This document shows, piece after piece, positions 32,445 to 44,728 of a stretch of DNA of 64,000 bases. The position numbers and the translations under genes were made by a program. Numbering within the stretch: the first letter of the stretch is position 1; the number at the start of each line of letters is the position of its first letter. Under the pieces are notes generated by a model. That model saw only the letters and a list, made by a program, of their open reading frames with translations. It had not been told where the DNA came from and ran no database searches. Where the stretch lies: contig NC_087063.1 of assembly GCF_963678635.1 (NCBI RefSeq), forward strand, positions 34,820,540 through 34,884,539. Direction: 5' to 3'. Source of the DNA: Symsagittifera roscoffensis. Its lineage: Eukaryota; Xenacoelomorpha; Acoela; Convolutidae.

Positions 32445-35190
32445 TGTGGCACGACGTGTAAACAACACCATTAGCAACCACAGAACAAACAACTATCGCC
32501 CAGCCTATGTCGAGGAGCTGACAAACTAGTTGGAGTCGAAGAGGCAGCAGATATTGGCAATCGTATATTGCAGAAGGGAAGGAACGCTCGACTTGTTTAG
32601 TCAACGACTCGGCACAGGAGTGCTCATTATCCAAGCAACAAAACGGCTACTCTCCAGGAGCAAAAAAAAACAACCAGGAGCAGCTCTAGGAATATTTGAA
32701 GCTGCACCAGAGTGCTAAATTGGAGCTGAAGTCTTTGCAATTGGTAGTGGCAGACAAAGAAAAGCTGTCATCTCTTATTGGAAATATCAGGGGCAAACAA
32801 CAGAGACCATCGCAGACACCGAGGAAGGTGAAAGCAAGTCGTGAACAGATGCTGAATGCAGAGGAAATGCCTGCGCTCCAAAGACAGGGGTGAGGAATGT
32901 GTGATTTGTTTTGTTTTTTGCTTTGTGATATTCACTACTCGTGGCCTGCAGAACAATGACCACAGTACTTTTGCCTGCTGTTTGGCTCGCAAATTTTTTT
33001 TAAAAAGAAAACTTTCTTAGAAAATTGTGCTAGACTATTTAGAGTTCTTTAAAAAAGTTCAAGAATCTGTACAAAGAATGAATATTCTGAGAAAATGTTT
33101 AAAAAACGATGTAATACTGGACTTTTTGAAGTTTAGGGTTCCCGAGAACGGGGCCTTTAAGGACCAAGTTGTGCATAACATTCAATTGCAACTACTAAGG
33201 ATTGAAACTTCTAGGGCAAATGAGGACAGAAAAGTGTACGAAGAGAAGCTAGTGAAAGCCCGATTGCTGGCGCAAAATTAAATCAACGAACCGTGTTGGG
33301 CATTCATTTTCCGCTTCGTGAGGTGTCAAGCTGAGGCAAGCTTAATGACAACATCAGAAAATCATTGAAAAAAATTTACAAAAATTGTCCGAGAGATGAA
33401 CCTCTTGAGGGGCGAAATGAGCAATCAGTTAATGTGCTTGATATAGAACTGCCTGGATGGGTACATGAAAACTTTTCAATTAGCCCGAAATATCCCATCA
33501 GAGACAAATTTAACGAAGCGGAATTTTTGGCTGATATCAACATTTTCCTCTCACAATTGAAAAACCGGAAAAGCAATTGGTAAAAAGCAATTGTCCAAGA
33601 GGCAACCTTAATGACAACATCAGAAAATCATAGAAAAAATTTTAAAAAATTCTCCGAGAGACAAGTTAAACCTCTTGAGGCGGACAAATGAGCAATCAGT
33701 TGTGGTGCTTGATAATATAGAACTGCCTGGATGGGTACATGAAAAGTTTTCAATTAGCCCAAAATATCCCATCAGAGACAAATTTAACGAAGCGCAATTT
33801 TTGGCTGATATCAACATTTTCCTCTCACAATTGAAAAACCGGAAAAGCAATTGGTAAAAAGCAATTGTCCAAGAGGCAACCTTAATGACAACATCAGAAA
33901 ATCATAGAAAAAATTTTAAAAAATTCTCCGAGAGACAAGTTAAACCTCTTGAGGCGGACAAATGAGCAATCAGTTGTGGTGCTTGATAACATTGAACTGC
34001 TTGGATGGGTACACAAAGTGCTGTTAATGGGCTCGAAGGACCCCATCACAGCCAAATTTAACGAAACGCACTTTTTGGCTGATATCAACGTTTTCCTCTC
34101 ACAATTGAAAAAAACCAAAAAAACACCTGGTGGAATTTTATGTGAAATAGAAGCCGCGGCAAAGGCCGATGCCGAAAAATTAGCAAACCCCAGGAGACAG
34201 AGCCGCTGTGCCTTTTGATAAGGGGGTTGGTTTTGCATTATGAGAAAGCAAACATATGAATCAAAGGTGGAATCCTTGTTGCAATCTGCTCCATTTTGGA
34301 AAAAAGAGGCAACCATCGATGAGGTTATTATGAAAATTGATACAGAACTTAACAAAGAATTGTTTGCCAAGAACAAAAGAGACGAGATAAAAGATCAATT
34401 ATATTCTAAGATAAGGTCAACAGGGAGACAACAAGCGCTTTGTACAGTTTAGCTAAGGTACAAAAGGCTGAGACACCCCTACGACCAGTACTATGACTTC
34501 CGTATGAGAATCTTAACAAAACGCATGCAAAGTGTTTTGACAACATCGATGTAGCTAAGATAGAAACCAATACTAAAGATTCCAGAAAAATAATTGGAAA
34601 CATTGCTCTAGATCCGGATGAAACCATAATGTATCTGAGTAGGAAAAGTTTGTACCTTAATGTTCAACTGAAGGAAGCAATTGAAATTGGTTTACAGAAG
34701 CTGTACACACAGAAGTCTCTTCCTGAAATTCAAAGAGCAACCATGAAAAGGCTTTTGAATATGGCAGTAGCAAAGAATATTTCAAGTGTAATGATTCATG
34801 GTATGTGCAGGTTGATGGTCTTGAACACGCACTATGAGTTTGGGAGCAGGGAATAAGCACTAAAAAGTCAGTCAAAAAAAGTTTTTAGTTCTCGATTTTA
34901 AACGTACATGTCTACACCAAAAGTATGACTCAGAAACTTAATTAATTATTCAATAATTATCCAAGCCAAGTAATTATTTAATTTTAGAGGTTGAAATTAT
35001 TTTAATCTAAATAGTAATTTTAAAAGTCAAAATTGATTGGCTAATTTTTTAACATGATGGTTTAGAACCAAAGTGTATATAAATTAATGGAAATAACAAT
35101 TGAAAATTGATGTTTTGTCGTCGTTTAGATTTGTTTTTTGTTAAAATCTTGACGATGCACATAGTTGCAAAATCTTTGAAGTTTATTTTT
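32445..35190 (+). mobile_element. Penelope-like element, right arm of inverted pair
   Basis: This is the inverted partner of 28880-32160. It carries the 5' ORF piece (32696-32893), an N-terminal piece (33027-33281), a triplicated segment, a later piece (34240-34452) and the RT start (LYLNVQLKEAIEIGLQKLY, 34650-34706). At about 34800 it then jumps to the 3' terminal noncoding tail, so most of the RT and all of the GIY-YIG domain are deleted. The tail (34860-35190) pairs with 28880-29210. Confidence 0.87.
33310..34125 (+). repeat. Tandem triplication (~272 bp unit) inside the right Penelope arm
   Basis: The anchor GCAATCAGTT occurs at 33421, 33692 and 33965, giving periods of 271 and 273 bp. 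Each unit codes for the L-P/L-G-W-V-H segment and ends before AACCTTAATGACAACATCAG. Units 1 and 2 are close; unit 3 differs more and continues into the remainder of the ORF. Confidence 0.88.
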
Positions 35191-35449
35191 CTTATCAAGA
35201 ATCTGTTCAGGTGTATATCAATTTTTATGAAACAATTTTGAAAAAACGTAACATTAGCCCGGAAGTACTTACCGACGGAAAATAAAGCTAGATTCTAAAA
35301 CGACTGGCTAGCGTCTAACCACAGCTCGGCATGCTTTTAACCGTTTCTACCAAAGCCAGTTCAATATGAGTTTCACGTGACATCGGGTCGACGTAGTCAT
35401 TACAACTTGAAGGCTATCGGCCAAACCGCGAAAACTAACTAGGTTATAT

Positions 35450-36030
35450 GGCAAATAGTGAGCTCATGGCTGGTGAATACTTCGCAATAGCTGGAAAGCG
35501 ACTGTATTGTAAGAAAGTTGAAATAATCATGATTTAGTTGCTGTGAATTGCGGGTATTTGAAATGAATAAATTATGGGAAAAATAACATGCGTTTTTAAT
35601 TGTGTTTATGTGACATATCATTTTGCCATTTAAAACATGCTATGTTTGCTCTAACAGCTTGGTCTCAGTATCCCCATACCATGAAACCACTTCTAAAATT
35701 AGGGCTATTAGTAACTTTTTATTGTTTTATTTGTTCAGTTCATAAAATCATCATATTCATCAAAGATGGATCAACCTTTTACTCAACTCCTAGCTTCTCA
35801 TTATCTGAATTTGAATCTGATAAAATTTTATTTCAATTCAGGTCATTCCAGGAAGCTGAAAGTTGTTTAAAAACAGTTTAGAGTTACTCTACGGTAACTC
35901 TTCTGGTAACCCTTCCGACTTCCTGGATCCGCGTTAAGAAGCGTCTTCTTCACGATCAGGAAGTATAGCAACAAACAAACTTAAAGAAACAAACTTTACG
36001 AAACAAACAGGGCCATTACTAACTTATTGC
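35450..36030 (-). mobile_element. BEL/Pao element A, 3' LTR-like sequence
   Basis: It shares long blocks with 39520-40110 (for example CTCAACTCCTAGCTTCTC, AATTCAGG-CATTCCA and CAACAAACAAACTTAA). On the minus strand it is preceded by a purine/GC tract (GGGGGCGGC at about 36030-36038) that could be the polypurine tract. It is diverged from the 5' copy, so the element is old or rearranged. Confidence 0.68.
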
Positions 36031-37283
36031 CGCCCCCGTTGATTTTTGATCAATTTTTTCACATATCAGATGGAGATGAAATTTGGAAGCAGTAAAAAGA
36101 AGGTGGGAGTGAAGTTGTCGGGATTGATTGCGGGGAAGGTGGATCTTGTGGAGAAGGTGGCGAAGGTCAATTGGAAGTTTCGGGTAGTCCTCAGGCGTCT
36201 GGAATTGAATCATGCAGCCCCTGATCCTGTGGTGAAGAAAAAGAGTAGAAACAATTGGTATAGGAAATGTCGGTAGGCGTTTAGTAGAAAGATGAGGAAG
36301 AGGAGATGGATGACCATTGTTTTTGAATTTTGTTTTAGTTTTTGATCTGTTTTTTCGTAATCTGTTTGTTTTTATCTGTATATTTTAGGAGGTATCTGGA
36401 TGATTCCTGTCAGCGGGGCAAACCAGTAAAACTGTGCTGTAGCAGGTTAGCTCTCGATTTTTGTTTTTTTTAGGTCGGAAAACCTCTTCCAATAATGGCC
36501 ACTTTTTGGGTTAAATCATAATCTGAACTTGAAAAATTAGTTTTTTGACTTTCGTTCATGTCTAGTCGTTTTGGGGCAATCATGCCAAATGTGACTGTCA
36601 AGATTTGTTGCTCTTTATTTTTTTGTTCAGCCTTTTTTAAGCGTCCGGAAATGATCAGTGTGATTTGGGACCTCGTTGAATCTGTCTTCTAATTTTTTTG
36701 ATCTTAGGCAAAAATCTAAGCGATTCATCTGGCTTTTGCTGGGGTTCAAATGCATCAGGCCCTAGTTTCCAGAGATGCCTCTATCCTTGTCATATGAGGG
36801 GTTGAACTTGGCAATATTTTTGACTATTTCGGCGACAACTGGAAGCGCTTCAAAATCAACACTCGAGACTTTTAATAAAGTTTGATAAGGTTTGCGGTGC
36901 CTTGAGGCATGCCATTAGGCTTCAAAAAATCCAACTTATCCATACACTGGTACTGGAAACAATCAGAAATTTGATGATGTCAATTGACCCCAACAGTTGT
37001 GACGCTGTGGTCATTTACTGCTAAGAATAATTCTTGGTTTTCATGCAATTTGTCGGATATATCCTCAATAAAATCGGTGCTGTTGCTTGCCACATCACTT
37101 CCAAATGTGTTGGCAGGCTTTGTCCAGAGTGTCGGTGAGACTCTGGCGTATTCTGTTGGCCTGTTACTCAGTATCTGTATCTGCATCACCAATGTAATCG
37201 TCCACGTAGAAGGACTCGCGAACTGCTAGCTTTGTCTGTTCATTATCTGTTGTGGCGGCGGTGTCTGACTCGTAAGCTATATC

Positions 37284-37574
37284 TTAGATGGCACGAGTCA
37301 TCCGGTTTTTCTCATATGATTCTTCTTTTTCTCTACTCCAGTAGAGCTGATGTAGATTTCTGTCTTTAGGGTGTAGTTCTGTTTGCCTGTACATCTTGTT
37401 GATGTCACCAGATAGTGCAGTTTTGTCGAATCGGACAGGACAAGGATATTGAAGAGGGCTGGCTGCTGCTAGGGACCAACCAGTAGACAATCCTTTAACG
37501 ATTGTCCATTTGAAGTTGGATCTGATCCGTTGAAAACAGCTCTGCACTTTTTTGTTGTTGAGTCCGACTTCCAA
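37284..37574 (-). pseudogene. BEL/Pao reverse transcriptase fragment (copy A)
   Basis: It contains SGDINKMYRQTELHPKDRNL, the BEL/Pao RT motif around the first catalytic Asp (D-I-x-x-M-Y-x-Q). The same block recurs at 46240-46530. Confidence 0.85.
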
Positions 37575-38096
37575 ACTGCATCATGAGGGATGATGAAGTA
37601 CTTCACGAGTGGCAGAAATTGATCTGACACAGGTATCTCTCGTTATCGCCAGTGTCAATCATCTCTTGGAAGAAGTCGTTATATTAGTCTTTGGCTTCTG
37701 TTTTAGATTCCTTTCATTAGAAATGAATTGCCGGAAAGCTTTGCATGCTGCGTGACCAAATCGGGCAAACATTCATGGTTGAATTCGTCATAGACCCCGG
37801 TGATTTGCGGATTGGTAATCTCACCATAGCTCGTCCGTCTGGACCGTACGTCGTAGTCTGATCAAAATGTCGGATACATCCAAGTTTGTTGGATTAGTTT
37901 TGAAAGAATATCCTCGATTTCCCAGAATATGTCAAATGTGGTGACTAGCTGTCAAGGAAATTGATTTCATATCGTGGCGATTGTCTTCGTATTGTTACAG
38001 TATGACCGATATCAGCGATACCTGAGACTATCCAACCAATCTTTGGGTCGGTTAGCAGTATAGCTCCTTCCTTGACATTCCTTGACATTCCGTTCA

Positions 38097-38345
38097 CTAT
38101 GAGTGTGCGCAGACGGATTGTCCATGAAGCAGGAGATCAATTGTATCAGGCTTGTCGAAAGCTGGATCTGCTAAGTTGTAGTGACTGACCTTTCGTAGGT
38201 CTGTGGCTGCGATATGGGTGTTTGGATGCTCGTGATCCGTGATGTTTTCGAACACCACACAAGATACTTTGAACTTGTTAGCAGATTTTGGTAGAACTGT
38301 GAGGTTCACTCGACCATGGGCAAGCATAGCGCTTTTCTGGGTCAC
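38097..38345 (-). pseudogene. BEL/Pao protease/pol linker fragment (copy A)
   Basis: The reading HYNLADPAFDKPDTIDLLLHG matches the conserved L-A-D-P-x-F...I-D-x-L-x-G block after the BEL/Pao protease. A copy lies at 47710-47958. Confidence 0.8.
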
Positions 38346-38719
38346 TCTAGTTATGCTTTCTGGAGCTTATGTTGGTTTGATGCCAAGTTGGTGCAAGACC
38401 TGTAGGGTGATGATGTTCGTATGAGCACAATTGTCAACGGCCGACCTCAAGTGATGATTTCGACCGTTCTGAGATCGAACTTTGCCTTATGCCGTTGGAA
38501 GAACTTTGATAGTTCCAGTTCGGTTGATTTGGAGAGCATCTATTGTCGCTGCGAGATGAGGACTGGGCTGACTAGAATTGTCATGAAGAGTTGTATGATG
38601 CTTCTTTTGATATGTCTTGCGCAGTGATGCTGAAGGACATTACTGGATGCCGTGTCTGGCAGACAAGCAATTGAAGCATATCCTATTGCTGGTCACGAAA
38701 TTCTTTCTTTCTGATGTTG

Positions 38720-39337
38720 TCATCGATCTTTTTTTTGCACACTGTCATATTGGAACACGCTCTTGGCAGGTTTGAAAACTGTTTTAAAGAAAAACGAAGT
38801 CTCATCGAAGACGGGGTGTGGCTGACGAAGCTGAAACACATTCTTCGCTTGAACTGCAGTGAATCCGTGAACTCGGGACAAAAGTGTTAGAAGCATGACG
38901 CGATCGTTCTTTTGAAGCGCTACCTCGTAGTTACTTACTGTCGTCTCCAAGTTCATGATGGACTTAGAAGCATGACTCCTCAAGCAACTCTTGAGATACA
39001 TCAGTTTTTGAACCGATGACAGCTTGCAATTGTCATAGACATTTGATCGAAATTGATCAAGAAAGTTTAGCCAGGCAGTGAAATCGCCACTGAAGCTGGG
39101 CAGATTGATCTGCGGAAATCTTGGTGTTATCCTTGTAGGTTTATTCTGCAATGTTGCAACAGGGTTGATAGGCTGACTTGATGCGGCTTCTTTCTCTTTG
39201 CAGCTTGTAGAGTTTAGCGAACATTGATCGATCACTTGATCGTATTCTGCATCATCGGTGATAGCGTCAAGCAGCTTGTGATCAGCAGTTGAGGAGTGAG
39301 CCAAGAAACACTCAATTTTGGTTGTTTCAACGCTCAA
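38720..39337 (-). pseudogene. BEL/Pao gag fragment (copy A)
   Basis: A 205-codon open frame contains PQINLPSFSGDFTAWLNFLD, NVYDNCKLSSVQKLMYLKSC and an A-x-x-x-I-x-x-L block, the DUF1759-type gag core of BEL/Pao. Upstream in the same direction, 39389-39420 carries RKLKRTQRNCLRSLKR, the usual gag N-terminus, in another frame. Copy B has lost this gag. Confidence 0.87.
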
Positions 39338-39519
39338 CTCGTCTTGGTTACAATCGAGGTTAGCACAAAGATCGTTGACTTGAGAAATTTACCGTTTCAG
39401 ACTTCGCAGACAGTTTCTTTGAGTTCGTTTAAGCTTCCTCATAGCTGACGAAGTTTGACTTTCTGTGGTAGGCTCAGCCAGTGTGCTGAATTTCTTTAGG
39501 TTAAGAGGCGGGCCAAAAT

Positions 39520-40110
39520 GAATACCTCGTGATAGCTGGAAAGCGACTGTATCATTTGAAAATTGAATTAATGATGGTTTCTTTACTGATGATATCTTGC
39601 CATTAATGATGATATCCTGCTGGGTCTCAGTATCCCCAGACACAAACACACTCCTAAAAACAGGACTCATACTAAGATAGTTTATTTTAAACGTTTTTGT
39701 TCGGTACATAAAATCATCATATCCATCGGCGATGGGTCAACCTTTTACTCAACTCCTAGCTTCTCCTTATCTGAATATGAATCTGATGTAATTTAATTTC
39801 AATTCAGGCCATTCCAACAACTTAACAGTCGTTTAAAAATAATTTAGGGTTACTCTAAGGTACCTCTACAATCAGGAAGGGTAGCAACAAACAAACTTAA
39901 CGAAACAAACAGGCTAATACTAACTTACTATTGTTTTTGTTGAGTACATAAAATCATCATATCCATCGGAGGTTGAGCAACCTTTCCCTCAACTTCTAGC
40001 TTCTCAGTATCTGAATATGAATCTGATTTTAGTTTAAAAACAATTCAGGCCTTTCCAGAAACCTGAAAGCTGTTCAAAAAAATTTAGAGTTACTCGTCCG
40101 TCTGTGTTCT
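39520..40110 (-). mobile_element. BEL/Pao element A, 5' LTR-like sequence with internal duplication
   Basis: It matches 48200-48800 closely and 35450-36030 more distantly. Inside it, the ~150 bp segment containing ACATAAAATCATCATATCCA is present twice (39710 and 39945). The LTR or its flank therefore contains a ~235 bp tandem duplication. Confidence 0.68.
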
Positions 40111-41186
40111 GCCAGCAAAAATTGTCTGTCTGCTTTTCGCTTTTTCAGTTATAGCGAAAAAAAAATGGAACAATTCATGCACGCCTAAATCAAAATAGAA
40201 AAATAATCAGGTCAACCTTCAGAATCAGCATATCTTCCAACGAAACTGCTCCTGTAAGAATTCGTTAATGACATGCATTTTTTTGAAGTGATTCTGGTCG
40301 ATTGGCACATACTCCGCGGACAGCCCGCTCAATGTCCTCATCGAGTTTCGAATAACTCACCAAAATGGTACAGTGCCATCGAAACGAATTTTACAAAATC
40401 CACAAAAAGAACTTTAACCAAATCATATCGACTCACTTCATGCTATAAATGCATCATACTACATTGCTATAAAACTCTAACATTTTAACGAGTCAGCACT
40501 CTGAGAATATGACTTAAGATAAAAATCATTACTGATTTTTAGCGTCTCGAAATTAAACTTTTTCTCCTGGGGTTGCAAAGTGTTTGGACGCAGGACAGAC
40601 CTGCCAACCAACAAATTAGAATTATTCCAGTGTGTCTCTTGGCTTCTGGATTTTTAGTTGTCATTGGTCCTGAAAATTAAAACTGAGAAATTCGCTGTTT
40701 AGAAAAAACAATGAAATAATCCCCCTCTTCAAGAAATTACCAAAATCTTCCTTGCCACCTAAGAGTGAACAATCCTCTCACTTGATTAAAACAATCATGC
40801 AAGCTGGGGTACTTCGAATATAATCTTCACTCAAGACTTTCCAAATAAAAATTAAGTGTCTCTAAAAACACCAAAAACAAAATTATAAAACAAATTCATA
40901 CTTGCAGCAATGATACACTCAAAATAACTAACGTTTTCCCTTCATTGAGTTTCAATTTCAAGCTTAGTTAGCTTGTTGCTCATTTGAGTTTTTTCACAAA
41001 AAAAATCCAAGTATTAAATTCCTCCTCTTTGTTACTTCTTTGTTCATCTCCTTCACTTACTTTTTTCCGTTTAGCAGTCCTGTAACTTCTAAATTTTTGT
41101 AATCGTTCTTTTGCGTCTTGTCATTCGGTTTTTGTTAATGTCCCATTTCATCCTCCTGCGAAAGCGACTCTGCGCTATCGGTTTAA
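40111..41186. other. Noncoding sequence shared with 48800-49560
   Basis: Blocks such as GTCCGTCTGTGTTCTGCCAG, CTCCTGTAAGAATTCGTTAATG and GAGTCAGCACTCTGAGAATA recur in order at 48788-49200. The segment 40750-41030 also recurs at 41985-42200. I see no gene here. Confidence 0.6.
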
Positions 41187-41830
41187 GTGCCTTGCAACAA
41201 ATCAATGGCCATTCTTACGCTGCTGGAGGCAGTCCTTCTACTTTTCTGCTCTTCTACCTTTTGTTTTCAACAACGTAGAGTATCCACAGTCGTTTCCTTG
41301 TTTCTGCAAAAGCTGTTGTGGGGGCAGTGGTTTCGCTTCCATCATCACTCGGTGGGGTTCACAATATCGTCTACTGCATTGTAATCTGTCGCTGTTGATC
41401 CTTTCTGCATTTGTCTTTCAAAATCGCTGAAGTTTCCACTGACGTATCCCATAAACTTCTTTCCAAGGTTCTGATTCGTCCTTAGTTCTTTCTAGAATTG
41501 CGGCAAACAACTTGCAAAGTAACTCGTGAGAATTTTCCAATATTCTCGCAGTTCTTACACACTTTTGCGTTGAGAAAGTCTGATCGTCTATCGTCCTCAA
41601 ATTTTCACAACCACTGCCGCGAATTGTACCGGCTTTTGCACATGGGAGCCATAGTCGAGCCTATAAGGTATCGAACTCCAGGCGGTCTGCGATATGTTTC
41701 ACTTTGCATGATAATCATCTCCACTTCAATCGCTTCTCTCCAGTTTCCGATAAGCTGCTGCTTGGTCTGTTAAGCTCTCGGCAACCCTTCTACTCTGATG
41801 GCTGTGACCATCTCATGTTTTTGTTCAAGA
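41187..41830 (-). repeat. Repeat C, copy 1: internally deleted multi-ORF block fragment
   Basis: The left part (41187-41340) matches 42330-42470 and 49578-49740. The right part (41340-41800) matches 43080-43600 and 49740-50160. Compared with the copy at 42330-43600, about 600 bp in the middle are missing. The minus-strand reading includes CENMRTIDDQTFSTQKC-type text. Confidence 0.72.
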
Positions 41831-42446
41831 TTCAATAGTTACTCTAAAGAAGCAAACATGCTGTAGAATCCTAGTGCAGTCACTATATTCAATTGGGTTC
41901 CCATAATACATTATTAGTTTCGCTTCCGTTCTCGATTTAATTTCTATAAATTTCACGAAATTACTCAAGTCTTCCATGTCACCACGAAATGAACAATCCT
42001 CCCATTTCATTAAAACAATCATGCAAGCTGGAGTAATTTGAATATGATTTCCAATCACGACTTTCTAAAAAAAAAGTGAAAGTCTCTGAAAACACCAAAA
42101 ACAAAATCATAAAGCAAATTCATATTTGCAGCAATGATAAACTCATAATAACTAACGTTTTCCCTTCATTAAATTTCAATTTCAAGCTTAATTAGCTCGG
42201 TTGCTCATTTGTGTTTAGAACTTCTGTAATTTCTAAATTTTTGCAATCTTTCTATTGTGTCTTGTCATTCGGCTGTTGTTAAGGTCCCAATTCCTCCTCC
42301 TGTGACAGCGACTCTGAACTCTCGGTTTGAGTGCCTTGCAACAAATCAGTGGCCATTCTTACGCTGCTGGAGGCAGTCCTTCTACATTTCGGCACTTCTA
42401 CCCTTTGTTTGCAACAAGGTAGAGTATCCACAGTCGTTTCTTTGTG

Positions 42447-43046
42447 TCAGAAGCTGTTGTGGAGGCACAACGTCAAATTTTTCCCTAGATGATCCTTCAA
42501 TGTTTCTTCATTTTTGCTTCTGTCACAATCAATTGTATTCAAGGTTCCTTTCACAGCAGTGGTTACTGCATTCGGATGAGTCACGAAAGCTCGCTTGAAA
42601 GCTTCTGGTCCTATGTCCAGCTTATACGAACTGTACACTATGCTGTGTTTCGACAGATGCTTCTTGGCGTATTTGTACACACAGGCCGTCATGTTGGCTA
42701 TGAACCATGCTATCAGCCGTCTTCTGGTCCATGTTTTCTTCACTTTCATTGGAGTTTTCTTAATTTTGATAATTTTGCGCATAGTTCCAAAAATATCTAA
42801 GGCTTTTAGACTATCAAGTTCTTCCAACTGTTCTTTAGTCGGTGCTTCCTGCCAATTGTTCTTTCTATCATGAACTTCCAGCCATCTAATGGCCATCAAA
42901 GTTCCGACTATGACTTTTGGTATGGGCTGTGATGAATCTGGTAAAAACCCATGAAGAGCAGCTCTCCAGAGTCCCAGATCATCACCAGAATACATTCCCA
43001 GGATACCAACATGTTTGTAACAAACATTGGCAAGGGATTTCATCAT
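42447..43046 (-). pseudogene. Unidentified 199-codon ORF of the multi-ORF block
   Basis: This is the longest clean frame of the block, with good codon-like composition and no hit that I can name. Pieces: GDDLGLWRAALHGFLPDSSQ, KVIVGTLMAIRWLEVHD, a Lys-rich segment, WTRRRLIAWFIANMTACVYK, and KLDIGPEAFKRAFVTHPNAV. It looks globular and alpha-helical. It lies inside the fuller copy of repeat C, which is deleted at this point in the other two copies. It may be a structural (gag- or nucleoprotein-like) gene; that is a guess. Confidence 0.45.
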
Positions 43047-43079
43047 ACGTTAACATGATGCTTCTCCAATTTCGCTTTC

Positions 43080-43600
43080 CTGACGCTTCCACCTGTGGTT
43101 CCACTTCCATCATCACACGGTGGGACTCAACAATATCGTCTACTGCATTGTAATCCGCCGCTGTTGATCCTTTCTGCGTTTGTCTTTCAAAATCGCTGAA
43201 GTTTCCACTGACTGATTCCATAAATTTTTTTCCAAGGTTCCAATTCGTCCTTAGTTCTTTCTAGAATTGCGGCAAGCAATTTGCAAAGTAACTCACGAGA
43301 GTTTCCAAAATTCTCGCATTTCTTACACACTTTTGCGTTGAGAAAGTCTGATCGTCTATCGACCTCATATTTTCACATCCACTGCTGCGAATTGTACTGG
43401 GTATCGGTTTTTGCACATGGGAGCCATAGTCGAGCCTATAAGGTATCGATCTGCGATGTGTTTCAATTTGCTGGATATTCATCTCCACTTCTATCGCTTC
43501 TCTCCATTTTCCGATATGCTTCTGCTCGGTCTGTAAAACTCCCGGAAACCCTTCTACGCTGGTGACCGTGACCATCTCATGTTTTTGTTCCAGAATCAAT
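43080..43600 (-). repeat. Repeat C, fuller copy: coding fragments upstream of the 199-codon ORF
   Basis: Minus-strand frames at 43261-43599 (TEQKHIGKWREAIEVEMNIQ, then MRSIDDQTFSTQKCVRNARI) and 42982-43221 (SVSGNFSDFERQTQKGSTAA) recur in the 41.4 and 49.9 kb copies. They appear to be one reading broken by frameshifts. Confidence 0.6.
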
Positions 43601-43735
43601 AGTTAACCTAAATAAGCAAACATGCTGTAGAATCCTAGTGCAGTCACTAGATTCACTTCGGTTCCTACAATACATTATTAGTTTTGTTTCCGTTCTCGTT
43701 TTATTCACAAAATTCCCAAAAAATTAATCAGTTGC

Positions 43736-44725
43736 TTATGCTGTCTCGCAAGTGTTTTTTTTTTCGCAGTCAATACCTCCACACAGGGGACCTTCCAAAC
43801 CACAGATTTTCACAGGATAGCTACCAGGTTTAACCCAGTCTTCCGGACCCAAGCCAGTCAGCTCCACATTTTTCTTTCGGTTGCTCCTAGAGGCTTTAGT
43901 CATCAGATTATTGATGATGTTAAAAGCGCGCAAGTTGCAATCCGCATTTTGTTATTTTGGTATATCCTTTGTTGCTCGCAATATTGAATGGGCATTTGGA
44001 TTTGGGCCGCACGATATCTGCACTGGTTCCCATTTAACCCTCAAACTTGTCCTCAGTAATCCTAACCCAAACTACAGTCTGTTATCAGATTTCGGTATGG
44101 AAGATTCAGTCACCTTTTTTTCCAACACAAGTCCAACTTGACTTGTTGACTGGAAATACTTTAGTTGTTGATATTCTAGATAACCAGAAATTTAGCAATA
44201 CTGCTGGTTCATAAACGAAGTAGCAATCAAGCAGTCTTCGTTGATGAAAGAATTGTACGCGGTTCCAACAATTCCTGGCAAATAGTGGTGAGACTTCTTC
44301 CTGGTTGGTCCACAGTGTTCACTGGACTTCAGAAGTGTCCTCATCAATTCTTTCGTGATCCGCAGCTCCTTGTTAGAAAATCTTCGGATTTCATCGGTCT
44401 TTTTCAAGTGCTCAAGCTCTACAGGTTCTTTCATGTTCACTCTCAGTGGCTTGCTTTGATGAATCTATATTAGCACTTGTAAGAACAAGGTCTTCTCCAG
44501 TTCACTGCCTTCTATCAGCCTTTTTGTGTGCAGGTGGCAGGTGTTCAGCGCTGATGCCGACATCTGTTCCAACAAGAACCGGTCGAAACAGAGGGTGCGT
44601 CTCTCCATTATGCACACGCCACTGCCGCACCAACACAAATCATCAGGTCTATAAAATGCGTCATCGAAAGCACCTTTTCTCCTTCGATATTTTTTTTCCT
44701 CCAAACCCATCGTCAGTCGCGCCAT
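43736..44725 (-). pseudogene. Unidentified cysteine-containing ORF fragments of the multi-ORF block
   Basis: There are three minus-strand frames: 44465-44725 (RPDDLCWCGSGVCIMERRTL), 44192-44440 (FSNKELRITKELMRTLLKSS) and 43736-43933 (VELTGLGPEDWVKPGSYPV, with CGLEGPLCGG). The spacing of Cys residues is unlike gag and could suit a secreted or membrane protein or a zinc-binding domain. No family is recognised. The segment appears only once in the window. Confidence 0.4.
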
Positions 44726-44728
44726 ACA

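Larger units (their letters stand above)
36030..39520 (-). mobile_element. BEL/Pao retrotransposon A, internal region
   Basis: Minus-strand order: gag (38720-39337), aspartic-protease region (38097-38345), then RT (37284-37574). The interval 36040-37280 holds only scrambled open segments with no motif that I could name. Stops and frame changes are common. No integrase was recognised. A rearranged relative lies at 45930-48800. Confidence 0.82.

Noticed and set aside
36980-39337. Plus-strand open frames across the BEL/Pao region (for example 36984-37229, 38239-38424)
   Set aside because: The minus strand carries the gag, protease and RT motifs in order; the plus-strand frames are their shadows.
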